Assembly (NCBI RefSeq): GCF_004022485.1 | Contig: NZ_CP034951.1 | Location: forward strand, 310,001-374,000 | Direction: 5' to 3' | DNA length: 64,000 bases | Origin: Aequorivita sp. H23M31 | Lineage (GTDB): Bacteria; Bacteroidota; Bacteroidia; Flavobacteriales; Flavobacteriaceae | Shown here: positions 27,101 through 36,383 of the stretch, piece after piece | How the letters are laid out: the number at the start of each line of letters is the position of its first letter | How positions within the stretch are numbered: position 1 is the stretch's first letter | Position numbers and translations under genes: made by a program | Notes under the pieces: generated by a model | Told to the model about the DNA's origin: nothing | The model's input: the letters and a program-made list of their open reading frames with translations, nothing else | The model's database searches: none

Positions 27101-27794
27101 ATAGCTGGCTATTGTTAAGCTCATCTACCGTCCAATATTTAGTGATATAGGAGTATGCTTTTTCACCAAAAGGATCAAAATATATACTCATCCATTCGGT
27201 GTCCAAGCTTGATAATAATTGCCCGGATGCGATGGTTAGGATCAGGATTACAATTCCTCCCAAGTATAAAATCGACATCCGTTTGAAAAACGTCATTAAA
27301 CAGAAAAACAAACTTCCTATAAAAAAGGCGTTGAAAGTCAATAAGTATATAAAGGGCTGAAAATAGGCGGTAAAATCGAAGGAAGTATAGGTGCCGTAAT
27401 CTGGACGTTCTAAAAATGCGCCCATACCGAAACCGATAATTGCACCTAAAACAGCCGCAATGTTCATAATGGTTACAATGGTAAAACTTCCGAAGAACCT
27501 TCCCAGGATATAATTTTTTTCTGAAATGGGAAATGTAAAATAAGTCTGTGCCGTTCTATGTTCCTCATCACGATACACGGCTACACCCATAATAGCTGCA
27601 TAAAAGAATAAGCTAATAATGCTCATTCCCCCCAAGATACCAACAATGGCATTGGGGCTGTTGGTATATTGTGCCGTAACCGAATCAGTAAAAACGCTCA
27701 ATAAAAGTGGAATAAGAAACATCAACGCAATGTAGATGTAGGTCGCAGGTCGCCGAAACCGATATTTCAGTTCGAATAAAAAGATCTCTAACAT
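24192..27794 (-). CDS. ABC-2 permease fused to an M1-family aminopeptidase
   Basis: A protein of 1200 residues. Residues 1-560 hold about 12 membrane helices in two ABC-2 permease units, separated by a basic loop near residue 285. After another helix (about 590) comes a periplasmic M1 zinc peptidase domain: HEVAHQWWGH (H937, E938, H941) with ETLAEY about 19 residues later supplying the third ligand. This fusion is known in Bacteroidota, usually annotated as ABC transporter permease/M1 aminopeptidase. It follows the ATPase gene by 2 nt. It may process peptides near the transporter; the substrate is unknown. Confidence 0.9.
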   Translation of the reverse strand: MLEIFLFELKYRFRRPATYIYIALMFLIPLLLSVFTDSVTAQYTNSPNAIVGILGGMSIISLFFYAAIMGVAVYRDEEHRTAQTYFTFPISEKNYILGRFFGSFTIVTIMNIAAVLGAIIGFGMGAFLERPDYGTYTSFDFTAYFQPFIYLLTFNAFFIGSLFFCLMTFFKRMSILYLGGIVILILTIASGQLLSSLDTEWMSIYFDPFGEKAYSYITKYWTVDELNNSQLSLSGKFALNRLLWLGISFLIFFFTLFKFSYKGFLTTSKKKSVKEGKEEYVPSSFIPNITQVFNAEARRENLLSLSKIEFLSIVKETVFIILIVIGIIVAGFITFQSNQIYGTPSLPLTRYMVSQISGGLSLFSVIILVIYAGEAVHRTRQNKTFEFYDALPVSNFTLYLSKIIALMGVAVVLTLLNVVVGILYQTFNGYFHYEVDVYLIFNFTTIFPSYVMTVLLAFFIHVLVNNKFLGHFLVIIIYIGLPLLFTLAFKTTNPLVIFGGTPSGFLSDLNGFGHYLFGSFWLNLYWILFTGILATIGILFWNRGFLSSAKERLQIAKKRFSGKTLGIMLFFILAFVSVGAYSYYNLKVLNQLENGDYSNRISAEAEKKYAKYIDKPHIQVIDLKAFIDIFPEERDVVAKGEFKVINNFDTPIDTLFMEIKFPIADTKITKVVYNGQELEPFERDEDYRAFIYKLPESLQPEETASLVIETKATTHGFSSDSETAILGNGTFFRDDIFPSFHYERVLLENGARKKYGLEELDYILSSRTDSTALRKNLFNEDGDYLHFEAVVSTKKGQVAVAPGKLTKHWDEDDRSYFQYKLENKTDYFFSFVSAAYEIEKDSWIAPSGKKVDIEIYHSPKHNKNLEYFIKGIKVALDYNSKNFLEYPYSVIRVIEFPAYATFAQSFATTIPYSEDFGFAADFSKADSYNYAFRITSHEVAHQWWGHIVTPSKTSGGNIISETLAEYTSLMTMKHEYGENAIKTFLKSSLDKYLAGRKFSFKPERALIDVETGGHIWYEKGSMIMYDLQDAMGEDVLNKGLKNFMNEYKYNEKGFYPTSEDLYKAIHAVTPDSLKYKIDDGFKEIVLYENRVMDAKTKELANGKWETTFTVNSQKIYYDNTGREEKIDNKKNLVDIGLFGEDIVNNEGVTIKNPLYFELKWLKPGDNTFTIVTDKKPLKAGIDPYNKLIDRNSDDNLKTVE

Positions 27795-27796
27795 GA

Positions 27797-28672
27797 TTAT
27801 ACGGTTTGTGGTTGGTTAATACTGTAGAAATAAAAATCTTCCAAATTATTGCTGACTGCCTCGAAACCTTCTCCAGGATGGGTTTCACTGAAAACATTCA
27901 CATTCATATTTCCACTTCGCAAATAAGTTGATAGCACCGTATATTCTGATTGATATCTTTCGATTTCGTCTTTTTCAATTCGTTTACGGTAAATTTTATT
28001 GTTCAACGATTGGGTCAATTCCTGTGGATGTCCTTGAACCACCACACGTCCGTCATTAAATACAGCCATATTCGTACATAGATTAACCACATCATCCACA
28101 ATGTGGGTAGATAGAATAACCACTGCATTTTCGCCCAATTCGCTCAATAAGTTGTGGAACCGATTGCGTTCCAAAGGATCCAGTCCTGCGGTTGGTTCGT
28201 CCACGATAATTAATTTGGGATTTCCTATCAACGCTTGTGCGATTCCGAATCGCTGCCGCATTCCGCCAGAATAATCACCCAGATTTCTTTTTCTGAATTT
28301 ATAGAGATTCACCTTATTTAATAAATCTGCTACATAAGCTTTGCGATCAGCGGTGCTGTGGATTCCCTTAATTTTGGCAATATGATCCAGCATCATTTCT
28401 GCGGTAACTTTGGGATATACCCCAAAATCCTGTGGCAAATACCCCAATACCTTTCTCAATTCCTCCGGTTGGCTAAAAACGTCTATTCCATCAAATTCAA
28501 TGGAGCCACTATCTGCAACTTGTAGAGTGGCAATGGTTCTCATTAAAGTGGATTTTCCTGCACCGTTAGGTCCTAATAGTCCGAACATTCCGTTGTGGAT
28601 TTCAAGGTTTACGTCGTTTAACGCTTGTGTCCCATTTGGATAGGTTTTATTAAGGTTTTTAATAGAAAGCAT
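27797..28672 (-). CDS. ABC transporter ATP-binding protein
   Basis: A cytoplasmic ATPase of 291 residues that powers the permease-peptidase next to it. Walker A is GPNGAGKST, the Q-loop is in YLPQDFG, the signature is YSGGMRQR, Walker B is LIIVDEPTAGLD, and the switch histidine is in STHIVDD. The last 80 residues are a small extra domain common in ABC-2 exporters. Start 28672 (MLSIKNL) is preferred; the upstream extension to 28717 is not family-like. Confidence 0.93.
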   Translation of the reverse strand: MLSIKNLNKTYPNGTQALNDVNLEIHNGMFGLLGPNGAGKSTLMRTIATLQVADSGSIEFDGIDVFSQPEELRKVLGYLPQDFGVYPKVTAEMMLDHIAKIKGIHSTADRKAYVADLLNKVNLYKFRKRNLGDYSGGMRQRFGIAQALIGNPKLIIVDEPTAGLDPLERNRFHNLLSELGENAVVILSTHIVDDVVNLCTNMAVFNDGRVVVQGHPQELTQSLNNKIYRKRIEKDEIERYQSEYTVLSTYLRSGNMNVNVFSETHPGEGFEAVSNNLEDFYFYSINQPQTV

Positions 28673-28779
28673 ATTGTGATGGTTTATAGTTGATGTTTGA
28701 ATTGTGTTAGTAGGCAACCGGGGGAAATTGTTACGCCTTTATTTATCTTACGAAGAAATATTGTTCTTATATTAAAGTA

Positions 28780-29655
28780 TTATTTATGAAGTACTTTAAA
28801 AACTTTCTTTTCAAAATTGGTTGAATGTGCCAAGATGAAATACGTTCCTGTGGGAAATTTTGAAAAATCTACCGTTATTTCTTCTTGATTCGCGGATTTT
28901 AAAGCGATCAATTTCCTTCCGTTAAGATCAAAAACTTCTAGGGAACTAATTTTTTCGGCATTATAAATTCTACAATTTCCATCCTTGAAGTTGGTAGTAA
29001 CAATTACATCATTTAGAGCATTTTGCGGTGTACCTAAAATCATAGATTCACAATCTTCTCTTTTTGAAAAGAAAAGTTCTCCATTTTTAAAGAAACAGGT
29101 AAGGATTCCCACGCCATTTATATTCGGAAAACCTCCGGGAGCATTTATGAGGGATAGCGAGCCCACTCCTTCTATCCAAACAGCCGGGGTTGAACTTATG
29201 GGATTGCTTGGAGTTGGGGAAAGATAAAAATGGCGGTATTCGTTTCCATCTACCAAAGGTCTTGGAACGATTGAATCAACTTTATAAAATCCACCATCAG
29301 CAGGAAAAGGAGTGATCGGATTTTTAATGTCGATAGAATCTCCAACATTCAAGGAAAAATCATATAAAAGATATTCTGTGTTTCCGCTTGCAGCCGCCAA
29401 GTTCAAATACACCTTTCGTGATTCCACTTCTTCCCGAAGTAGGAATGTTCGGGAGATATAATGGTAACCATCCAGAATTTTATATGCTTTTCCATCCACT
29501 AAGGTATCTCCATCTGTACGGTACATATCGGTTAGGCATCCCGTATAGCAATAAGTAAATTGCCATTCGTTAAAATTGTCCAACAACGGTTTATAATCTT
29601 GGGAAAAGCAAGAAAAGGTGAAGAAAATACTTAAAAAAAATAGGAGGTTTTGCAT
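28780..29655 (-). CDS. T9SS type A sorting domain protein, secreted
   Basis: A protein of 291 residues with a signal peptide (hydrophobic residues 3-17, cleavage near FSCFSQ). The last 75 residues form a type IX sorting domain: KISSLEVFDLNGRKL, then FPTGTYFILAH and a basic end KVFKVLHK. The body (about 20-200) is unrecognised and holds several cysteines (YCYTGC, LTCFF, REDCES). It should be exported through the outer membrane. Single gene, convergent with nothing; its upstream gap to the CDF gene holds no clear motif. Confidence 0.85.
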   Translation of the reverse strand: MQNLLFFLSIFFTFSCFSQDYKPLLDNFNEWQFTYCYTGCLTDMYRTDGDTLVDGKAYKILDGYHYISRTFLLREEVESRKVYLNLAAASGNTEYLLYDFSLNVGDSIDIKNPITPFPADGGFYKVDSIVPRPLVDGNEYRHFYLSPTPSNPISSTPAVWIEGVGSLSLINAPGGFPNINGVGILTCFFKNGELFFSKREDCESMILGTPQNALNDVIVTTNFKDGNCRIYNAEKISSLEVFDLNGRKLIALKSANQEEITVDFSKFPTGTYFILAHSTNFEKKVFKVLHK

Positions 29656-29792
29656 GGAATTAAGTTTGGGTTCGAAATTACTGAAATATTTTTTGCGTCC
29701 GATTTTTATTCTGAAATTATTCTTTAAAGCATAGAAGGTCGAGGTTTTTTAGAATGGAGTTATCTTTGATGGAAATTACTTTAATGGTTTAG

Positions 29793-30668
29793 ATGAATAA
29801 TGAACAAACCGCCATACGGACAGTTTATTTCAGTATTATAGCCAATACCTGCTTGGCTATAATAAAGGGTCTCGCGGGATTCTTTGGGAATTCGTATGCC
29901 CTTATTGCAGATGCTATAGAATCTACAACGGATATTGTCTCTTCATTTTTGGTTTTGGTAGGATTTAAATATGCCAAGCGACCTGCAGACGATAACCATC
30001 CTTATGGTCACGGAAAAATCGAACCTTTAATAACCTTTGGAGTGGTGGCATTTTTGGTTATTTCGGCTACGTTAATTGCTTACACGAGTATTCAAAACAT
30101 CCAAACCCAGCATGCGGCTCCTAAAGCATGGACGCTAATAGTTCTGGCGGTTATTATTATTTGGAAGGAAGTTTCTTTTCAAATAGTAATAAGAAAAAGC
30201 AGACAGACAAATAGCACCTCGCTTAGAGCAGATGCCTGGCACCACAGAAGTGACGCGATTACCTCTATAATGGCTTTCATCGGAATCTCCGTTGCGGTAA
30301 TAATGGGAGAGGGTTACGAAAATGCCGATGATTGGGCAGCATTGTTCGCCTCCGCATTTATTCTATATAACAGTTATTTAATCTTAAGGCCAGCGTTGGG
30401 CGAGATAATGGACGAGCAACTTTATGATGATTTAATAGAAGAAATCAGAGAAAGATCAATGGAAGTGCCAGGAGTTTTGGGAACGGAAAAATGTATGATT
30501 AGAAAGTCTGGAATGAAATTCCACGTAGATCTGCACGCCATGGTCGATAGTGAAGTCACAGTTAGGGTAGGTCATGATATTTCGCATCAGCTAAAGGATT
30601 ATTTAAAAAAGAAAATCCCCAATTTGGGTCAGGTTTTAATCCATATTGAGCCGAATGATTATCATTAA
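29793..30668 (+). CDS. cation diffusion facilitator transporter
   Basis: A metal/H+ antiporter of 291 residues with about six membrane helices and a cytoplasmic C-terminal domain (about residue 205 on). Helix 2 site: ADAIESTTDI. Loop: HPYGHGKIEPL, the family mark. Helix 5 site: ADAWHHRSDA (H-x-x-x-D). The C-terminal part ends in VLIHIEPNDYH. The helix 2 site has A-x-x-x-D-A-I-E-S, as in many zinc or iron exporters. Start ATG 29793. No metal regulator is next to it. Confidence 0.92.
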   Translation: MNNEQTAIRTVYFSIIANTCLAIIKGLAGFFGNSYALIADAIESTTDIVSSFLVLVGFKYAKRPADDNHPYGHGKIEPLITFGVVAFLVISATLIAYTSIQNIQTQHAAPKAWTLIVLAVIIIWKEVSFQIVIRKSRQTNSTSLRADAWHHRSDAITSIMAFIGISVAVIMGEGYENADDWAALFASAFILYNSYLILRPALGEIMDEQLYDDLIEEIRERSMEVPGVLGTEKCMIRKSGMKFHVDLHAMVDSEVTVRVGHDISHQLKDYLKKKIPNLGQVLIHIEPNDYH

Positions 30669-31126
30669 TTTGAATATTCTGACCCTTAAGGATTTGGGCT
30701 ATCGCCTTATTTTTCATTGTTGTCCTATTAAAATTGGATGATCCCGTAGAAGTCAGACCAATAAAGACTTTCGGGAGATTCCGTAATATGACACTCTTTT
30801 TCAATTTGTTTAGGAACAAAACCGAAATATCATAATTTCGACTTTCTTTAACTTTTAAGAGTCATATCTCCAATGTTTGTACGCTTTAGTTGTGGTTCAT
30901 GGTTCCTTTAGCGAAGCGACTTGCCCGAAAGTGCCTTTTGGGTACGGGCGGGTCCTGTATCTTTTCCCGGACAAAACTGAATTAGTTTAAATGCCTTCTT
31001 CAAAGTATTTCTAATTTATTCATAAAAATACCGTACTTTCGCGCCCTCGAAAAATGGAACATACCGAATTATAAATCAATGCATAAATCGGATTCATTTT
31101 TCTCTTTATAAAATAGAAATTAATAG
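30669..31126. other. 458-base gap, no gene supported
   Basis: Contains a GC-richer patch (30900-30970) with CGAAAGTGCC and ACGGGCGGGTCC, like the repeat modules elsewhere. A minus-strand frame at 30562-30819 overlaps the CDF gene and is a shadow. Confidence 0.5.
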
Positions 31127-31582
31127 ATGAGACGTATCAACGAATACAAAAAACTCTTTGGGGTTGAAAAGCAAATAGATTTAAAAACCCTTAAAACCAG
31201 CTATCGGAATTTAGTAAAAGAATGGCACCCAGATAAATTTCAAGATGGAGATGCCCTTCAAGAAGAAGCAGAAGTTAACAGCCGTAAAATAATAGATGGA
31301 TATCATTTTTTGGTAAGTATTGCTCCCGAAACCAAAGCTGCCAATTTGGAGGAATATAAAGAAACCATCAACAATTCAGGTATTGCCGATTTCCAGCACA
31401 AGGGTATGGTCTTGGAAATTAATTATTTGGATGGGTCAACCTACGAGTATTTTGGAGTTACCAGATTACTTTATATTAAGATGGTAAACAGCGATAAACT
31501 CAATCGTTTCGCAAAACGTAATATTTATCCAAATTATATCTACAGAAAATCAAAACGTGCCTTGGAAGAGGTTGAGGACTAA
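31127..31582 (+). CDS. J-domain protein with C-terminal KTSC domain
   Basis: A cytoplasmic protein of 151 residues. Residues 3-70 are a J domain with helix II SYRNLVKEWHPDKF containing the HPD motif (about residues 37-39), so it should stimulate an Hsp70 (DnaK). Residues about 85-145 match the KTSC domain (Y-x-G-V at YEYFGV, then a late YIYRK), found in small RNA-associated or lysyl-tRNA-synthetase-linked proteins. No zinc fingers or Gly/Phe region, so a type III J protein. Single gene with a terminator 115 nt downstream. Confidence 0.85.
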   Translation: MRRINEYKKLFGVEKQIDLKTLKTSYRNLVKEWHPDKFQDGDALQEEAEVNSRKIIDGYHFLVSIAPETKAANLEEYKETINNSGIADFQHKGMVLEINYLDGSTYEYFGVTRLLYIKMVNSDKLNRFAKRNIYPNYIYRKSKRALEEVED

Positions 31583-31696
31583 GGGCTGGAGGATTGTTTT
31601 GGGTTTTAAGTTGCGAGTTCCAGGTTCGAAGTTCTAAGTTCCAAGTTTGTGTTCTTTACTTTGAATACTTGATTTTTTTTTAAAAGTTTTTCATTT

Positions 31697-31736
31697 AAAA
31701 GACCAAATGAAGTAAAAGTTCTGTTTGGTCTTTTTT
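31697..31736. terminator. bidirectional terminator between convergent genes
   Basis: The arms AAAAGACCAAA (31697-31707) and TTTGGTCTTTT (31724-31734) with T residues after and A residues before; it serves the J-domain gene (+) and the DUF4374 gene (-). Confidence 0.8.
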
Positions 31737-31755
31737 ATTTGTGTTTAAGTATAAT

Positions 31756-33084
31756 TCAATTCCCCAACTTATAAAACCTCGTCGGTCTATATTTATTAGC
31801 TATCTGCATTTCCTTCATAATAGTTCCACTTCGGTCAATTGAATACACGCCATTAAAGTTCGGGGAAATTGCATTGGGAACTGCCATAAACAACTTGTCG
31901 TCAACAATGTTGAATACATTCATACGTGAAGATGGATTGGATGAAGGAATATCTAGTTTCGTATAACTGTTTGGCGAATTGGTGTCAAACTCGTAGTAGG
32001 ACAGTTTTAAGCCATTTCTGGTTTCTACTTCCTCACTGGATTCGAAAAGATAAGGCTCTTGGGAAATATGTAAATACAATTTGTTATTGTACGAAGCAAT
32101 AGACTGTGCAATCCTACCTTCACCAAACAAGGATTCAATATCGATTTCCCAATTTGGATCAAATTCCGTTTCGCCCGCTTTAATCCTAAAAACTTTTGAA
32201 GGGTTATGTTTGTTGAACTGGTTCCAGCCCCAAGAACAGAAATAAAGATTTCCAGCTTCGTCCTTGACTGTGGAATTGTTTTCTGAAACAAAAAATCCAA
32301 CAGTTTTTGCACCGTGATATTGGATTATTTTCTCAAAACTAAAACTGGGAATGTCTATTACGGCCAAATAGAAATTCTCTTCCGATTCTGCAATTAGATT
32401 AAAACTGGGATCTTCCAGAAAAACGACACTTACATAAAGTTTGTCCTCTTTATAATCCATAACCAAAGAACCTGTTCTAACTAAATTGTTCCCGAATTCA
32501 TCTTCAAATGCGGCATCGGGACGAAAGGATTTAATGAAAGGGCGGAGGTCCAATTCCTCTTTTAATGTCATTGTCAACGGATCGAAGGATTGAATGGTCT
32601 GTCCGCCACTGTCTTCATTATAATAAAAACCAAGATGGTCGTTAACCAATGCCAATTTACGCGAAGGGAACAGATTTTCCTTTCCAATATATATTTCGCT
32701 ATCAATAAAAATTTGATTTGAAGTATTCAGGGTAAGTCTAAAAAGGCCTGGAGTGGAGGAGTAGCCATTTTTATCTTTGGCCATACTAAAAATGAAATTT
32801 TTGAACGAATGATGTCCCGAAGAGGTAGATGGATCAGAATTGATAAATATGCCGTTATCCTGAATTAGGTCGTATGTTTTATTTCTGTCAATACCAGCAA
32901 GGTTAAAACTAAAAAAACGGGTGATATCGGCCGTGGAGGCATCTTCAGTTGCTAAAACGTAATTAAAGGATGAATAATCGGTTTTCGGGTTTTTGTTCTG
33001 ATCATCCAGGTTGTCCACGTGACAAGAACTCAATATCAAAAAGAGCAATGCACAAAAAACCTTATTTACTATTGAAAACCTCAT
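31756..33084 (-). CDS. DUF4374-type lipoprotein, probable partner of the TonB receptor
   Basis: A protein of 442 residues with a lipoprotein signal (LLFLILSSC, Cys21). The chain is rich in beta strands, with spaced aromatic/GGQ and KLYVS motifs as in a beta-propeller, and matches the DUF4374 pattern of envelope proteins coded after TonB-dependent receptors in Bacteroidota. It starts 4 nt after the receptor gene on the same strand, so the two form an operon, probably for a siderophore or other iron or cofactor complex. Ligand unknown. Confidence 0.75.
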   Translation of the reverse strand: MRFSIVNKVFCALLFLILSSCHVDNLDDQNKNPKTDYSSFNYVLATEDASTADITRFFSFNLAGIDRNKTYDLIQDNGIFINSDPSTSSGHHSFKNFIFSMAKDKNGYSSTPGLFRLTLNTSNQIFIDSEIYIGKENLFPSRKLALVNDHLGFYYNEDSGGQTIQSFDPLTMTLKEELDLRPFIKSFRPDAAFEDEFGNNLVRTGSLVMDYKEDKLYVSVVFLEDPSFNLIAESEENFYLAVIDIPSFSFEKIIQYHGAKTVGFFVSENNSTVKDEAGNLYFCSWGWNQFNKHNPSKVFRIKAGETEFDPNWEIDIESLFGEGRIAQSIASYNNKLYLHISQEPYLFESSEEVETRNGLKLSYYEFDTNSPNSYTKLDIPSSNPSSRMNVFNIVDDKLFMAVPNAISPNFNGVYSIDRSGTIMKEMQIANKYRPTRFYKLGN

Positions 33085-33088
33085 AAAC

Positions 33089-35479
33089 TCAGAAACTAAA
33101 AGTTATTTTAACTCTAAAATGTCTGCCTGGACTCTGCATTTTGAATTCGTTATAAATGTCGGCATCAAAAATATTTTTAAGCTCTGCACTAAAAGATACA
33201 CTCTGTTTGGTAAAGTCACGAACATAGATAAAACCAGCATTATGGGTATGTTGATTAGGGATTATCCTACTGGTATTGATTTTTGACGTGCCAAACAGGC
33301 CTAGAAATCCATCCGGTTCAAACTGCTTTTCTATATAATCGAGATAATATTGGTGTACGTATGAATAATCCCAGAAAAAAGAAAAATCACTCGTAAGCTT
33401 TAATATTTCCTTCAGGTTATAAGAAGCGCTTAGGTTTCCATAATAGAATGGCATATTGGCCACGCGTGCATCTTTAAAATGCTGGTTGTTTAAATATTTA
33501 TCTCTTGATGATTGAAGACGGAAATCATTCCAAGTTAAATTTCCAGATAATAATAAATTATCGACTGGTTCATAATTAGCCTGTAACTCGACGCCTAACC
33601 CCTTAACGTTGTCAAGATTAAGATATTTCGCCTGATATTGGTTTAGATCTTTTAGACGGATTAAATTCTGGGTATTCCGGTAGTAGGTATTTATTTCAAA
33701 TCCATATTTTATTGTGGCATACGTATATCCCAAGTTTATATTCCTGCTTTCCTCTGGAGTCAATTCATAATTTGCTATTATAAAATTGTTGTCGCCAAAC
33801 AATTCCTGTTGTTCTGGCAGGCGGAAAGTGTTTTCGTACGAAGCCCGAATATAGCTGTTGGGATTTATGTTGTATTTCAATGCTTGTGAAAAACTAACTC
33901 CACTGTTTGTCACTTCTCTGTCCACAATATCGTTTTCCAATGGATTATCAGAGGCATTATATTGTCCTGCAAAGTGACCGGATAAATATTTTAGCTGTGT
34001 ATTCGATTCCAACTTTTGATCGAAAAACTGTGAATTCAAAGCAAGATTGGTTATAACTTTGTCATAATCTGTTCCTTCTGGATTTAAATCCCCGGTATTA
34101 GATTTTCGGTTATAGAGACTTAAAACGGTATTCGATTCTATCTGGAAATAATTGTTTATCAAGTAATTGAGATTGGTCCGGGAAGTAAACTGTTCAAAGC
34201 TGTTATGAAGGTAGCCATTTTTAAGGAGAATATTTCCCATTTCAGACCCTGAATTTGTTTTATGTGAAATCCCTTTCCAATCGTAATAAACATTCTTTGC
34301 CTGATCGAAAATCTCAAAATCAAGATTGCTATAGACCAAAAACTGGTTTAAACTCAGTTTGTTTTCAAAAAAATGTTTTTTGTATTTAAGCGACGGAATA
34401 AAATTGCCATGTTCCTTTCTATAAACCTCACCGAAAGGCCGCGCTCTTGAAAATTGATCGTTTTGAATATCTTTTTCCAATCCATAAGAATTCACTTTAA
34501 GCTCAATTAAATCCGCCCAGGTCAATTCCCGTGCTTGTAGCGAGAATTCTAGTGAGTGTTGGTTAAATCCATTATGAAACAACCGTTCACGGATATAAGT
34601 AACCTGACCGGTACCTGGATCTTTATAAGGAAGGTTATCAACCTTATAATCATTTTTTGAATAGTTATAGAAGCTGTTGATCCCTAGGAATAAGTTTTTA
34701 TTCAACTTGATATTTGCATTCGCAGTGGCGATATGCGTGTTGTAAGACCCAGTTTCATACGAAACCGTTCCTGATGTTTTTGTACTGGTTTTTGGAACAA
34801 TATTAATTGCACTTCCCAATGCATCTACTCCAATTTTTGTAGGTAGAACCCCTTTATAAACTTCTACTCGGCTGATGGCGTTAGTGGGAATTTTGGTCAA
34901 TCCAAAGTTGGAACCCATATAGTCTATTGGAATATCATCATATAAAAACTTTACGGCATTCCCGGAAAATCCTCCCACGATAATATTGCTCGCAGATCCA
35001 AGACCGCCAACATTTCTAATTTTCACCCCCGGACTTTTGTTGACTAAATCCTCAACAGAGTTGGCTCGTCTCGTATTTGCTTCCACCGGAATAACATCTG
35101 CTTTAATGGCGCTGTTTTTTAATTTTTCGCTGACGGTGAGTGTTTGCAACATCACTTCTTCTAAGCTATAATTCATCGTACCTAAATGAAGAATTACCTC
35201 CGAAACAGAACCGGAAACAACTACCACTGTTTCTACTGGAAAATTGAATCCATCATAAACAGCAAACAAATTGTAAATTCCAGGTGCGAGGTTTTTAAAA
35301 ATAAATTTTCCTTCACTATCCGTCTGCACTACGGTATTGGTTTCTACAAGATGAATGGTTATGTTTTCCAATTGTTCATCTAGAGAATTTATTATTTTTC
35401 CCCGGATTATCTCGGTATTCTGGGCCAAGGTAATCTGGACAAAAAGAAGTAAGAAAAGTGCCGAAAAATTCCTTAGCAT
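33089..35479 (-). CDS. TonB-dependent outer-membrane receptor
   Basis: A receptor of 796 residues: signal peptide (about 1-19), carboxypeptidase-like regulatory beta domain (about 20-105), plug domain (about 115-240: VEDLVNKSPGVKIRN, SNIIVGGFSG, VEVYKGVLP) and a 22-strand barrel ending VKITFSF, with terminal Phe. The lack of a SusD partner and the DUF4374 neighbour point to siderophore-like rather than glycan uptake. It heads the operon; no Fur-type box was identified with confidence. Confidence 0.92.
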   Translation of the reverse strand: MLRNFSALFLLLFVQITLAQNTEIIRGKIINSLDEQLENITIHLVETNTVVQTDSEGKFIFKNLAPGIYNLFAVYDGFNFPVETVVVVSGSVSEVILHLGTMNYSLEEVMLQTLTVSEKLKNSAIKADVIPVEANTRRANSVEDLVNKSPGVKIRNVGGLGSASNIIVGGFSGNAVKFLYDDIPIDYMGSNFGLTKIPTNAISRVEVYKGVLPTKIGVDALGSAINIVPKTSTKTSGTVSYETGSYNTHIATANANIKLNKNLFLGINSFYNYSKNDYKVDNLPYKDPGTGQVTYIRERLFHNGFNQHSLEFSLQARELTWADLIELKVNSYGLEKDIQNDQFSRARPFGEVYRKEHGNFIPSLKYKKHFFENKLSLNQFLVYSNLDFEIFDQAKNVYYDWKGISHKTNSGSEMGNILLKNGYLHNSFEQFTSRTNLNYLINNYFQIESNTVLSLYNRKSNTGDLNPEGTDYDKVITNLALNSQFFDQKLESNTQLKYLSGHFAGQYNASDNPLENDIVDREVTNSGVSFSQALKYNINPNSYIRASYENTFRLPEQQELFGDNNFIIANYELTPEESRNINLGYTYATIKYGFEINTYYRNTQNLIRLKDLNQYQAKYLNLDNVKGLGVELQANYEPVDNLLLSGNLTWNDFRLQSSRDKYLNNQHFKDARVANMPFYYGNLSASYNLKEILKLTSDFSFFWDYSYVHQYYLDYIEKQFEPDGFLGLFGTSKINTSRIIPNQHTHNAGFIYVRDFTKQSVSFSAELKNIFDADIYNEFKMQSPGRHFRVKITFSF

Positions 35480-35622
35480 AGAAAGGGGAGATAATTAAAG
35501 CGCTTGTTATATATTTAATCGAGCGCAACTTTTCCGATCATATTAGATAGGAGATTGAGATGCGCCCGATTGAATATTGAAGGTTCTGGAAAAGAACCTT
35601 ATTCTAATTGTATTTTACTTAT

Positions 35623-36162
35623 TTAATCAAAAAAACCGCACTGGTACGTATTTCCATCAGGGTCTGTAACTGCTGGGAATTTAGTTTTGTCGATTGCTTC
35701 TTTTACCAATCTGAAAGACGCATAGGAACCATTTGATAATTCGGCCTCAAAAGTTAATACTGGTTTATCTCCAGTATTGTCGATCCCAATCTGTACGGGA
35801 GTTAGAGCGAAGCTATACGGTGGGTTTCTTGGATTGGTTTGGTTGATGGTAAATCCATCTGTATCACCAGACCAAGTCCAATAATCTTGAGCGTATGGGT
35901 CGAATAGTGGCCTGTCAAGATCACCTAAAATATAATAAAAAGATTTATCGGCATGGAATTCAAAACCAGTTACCAGTTCCCAGATACATGCATCGCTGGC
36001 AGGAAACCCACCTTCGGTCATAACTGAAAAATCGATATTGGTTACCCTCCAATCGCCTTCAAGAGTTACCTCCTCCTTAATAACATCATCATTATCATCA
36101 TTGGAACATGAGGTTAGTATTAATCCAAAAACAATAACACTTAATAAAACTAATTTTTTCAT
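35623..36162 (-). CDS. lipocalin-like lipoprotein
   Basis: A protein of 179 residues with a lipobox (LILTSCSND, Cys19) and acidic linker SNDDNDDV, typical of flavobacterial envelope lipoproteins. The segment LEGDWRVTNIDF at about residue 34 is the start seen in lipocalin-like domains; strands follow to FRLVKE. Two cysteines (DACIWEL and QCGFFD) may pair. Function unknown. It lies 143 nt upstream of the TonB receptor gene on the same strand, a loose link only. Confidence 0.65.
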   Translation of the reverse strand: MKKLVLLSVIVFGLILTSCSNDDNDDVIKEEVTLEGDWRVTNIDFSVMTEGGFPASDACIWELVTGFEFHADKSFYYILGDLDRPLFDPYAQDYWTWSGDTDGFTINQTNPRNPPYSFALTPVQIGIDNTGDKPVLTFEAELSNGSYASFRLVKEAIDKTKFPAVTDPDGNTYQCGFFD

Positions 36163-36383
36163 AGATTTTGATTTTTTTTATTTGAGTGCAAATTTACTGC
36201 TTATTTAGATTAAGGATAAATAGAATTGAATGTTTTTTACCACTATTTCATAAAACTGATATTTATCAGTTTGCCCTATCATCACTCAAATCAAACAGTT
36301 TCAAAAAAGATGGCTTCTTTCGTAAACATTTTGAAAATTGTTTACAAAAGAAGCCAAGATTAATTCAGGTAAGATTTCCTTTT

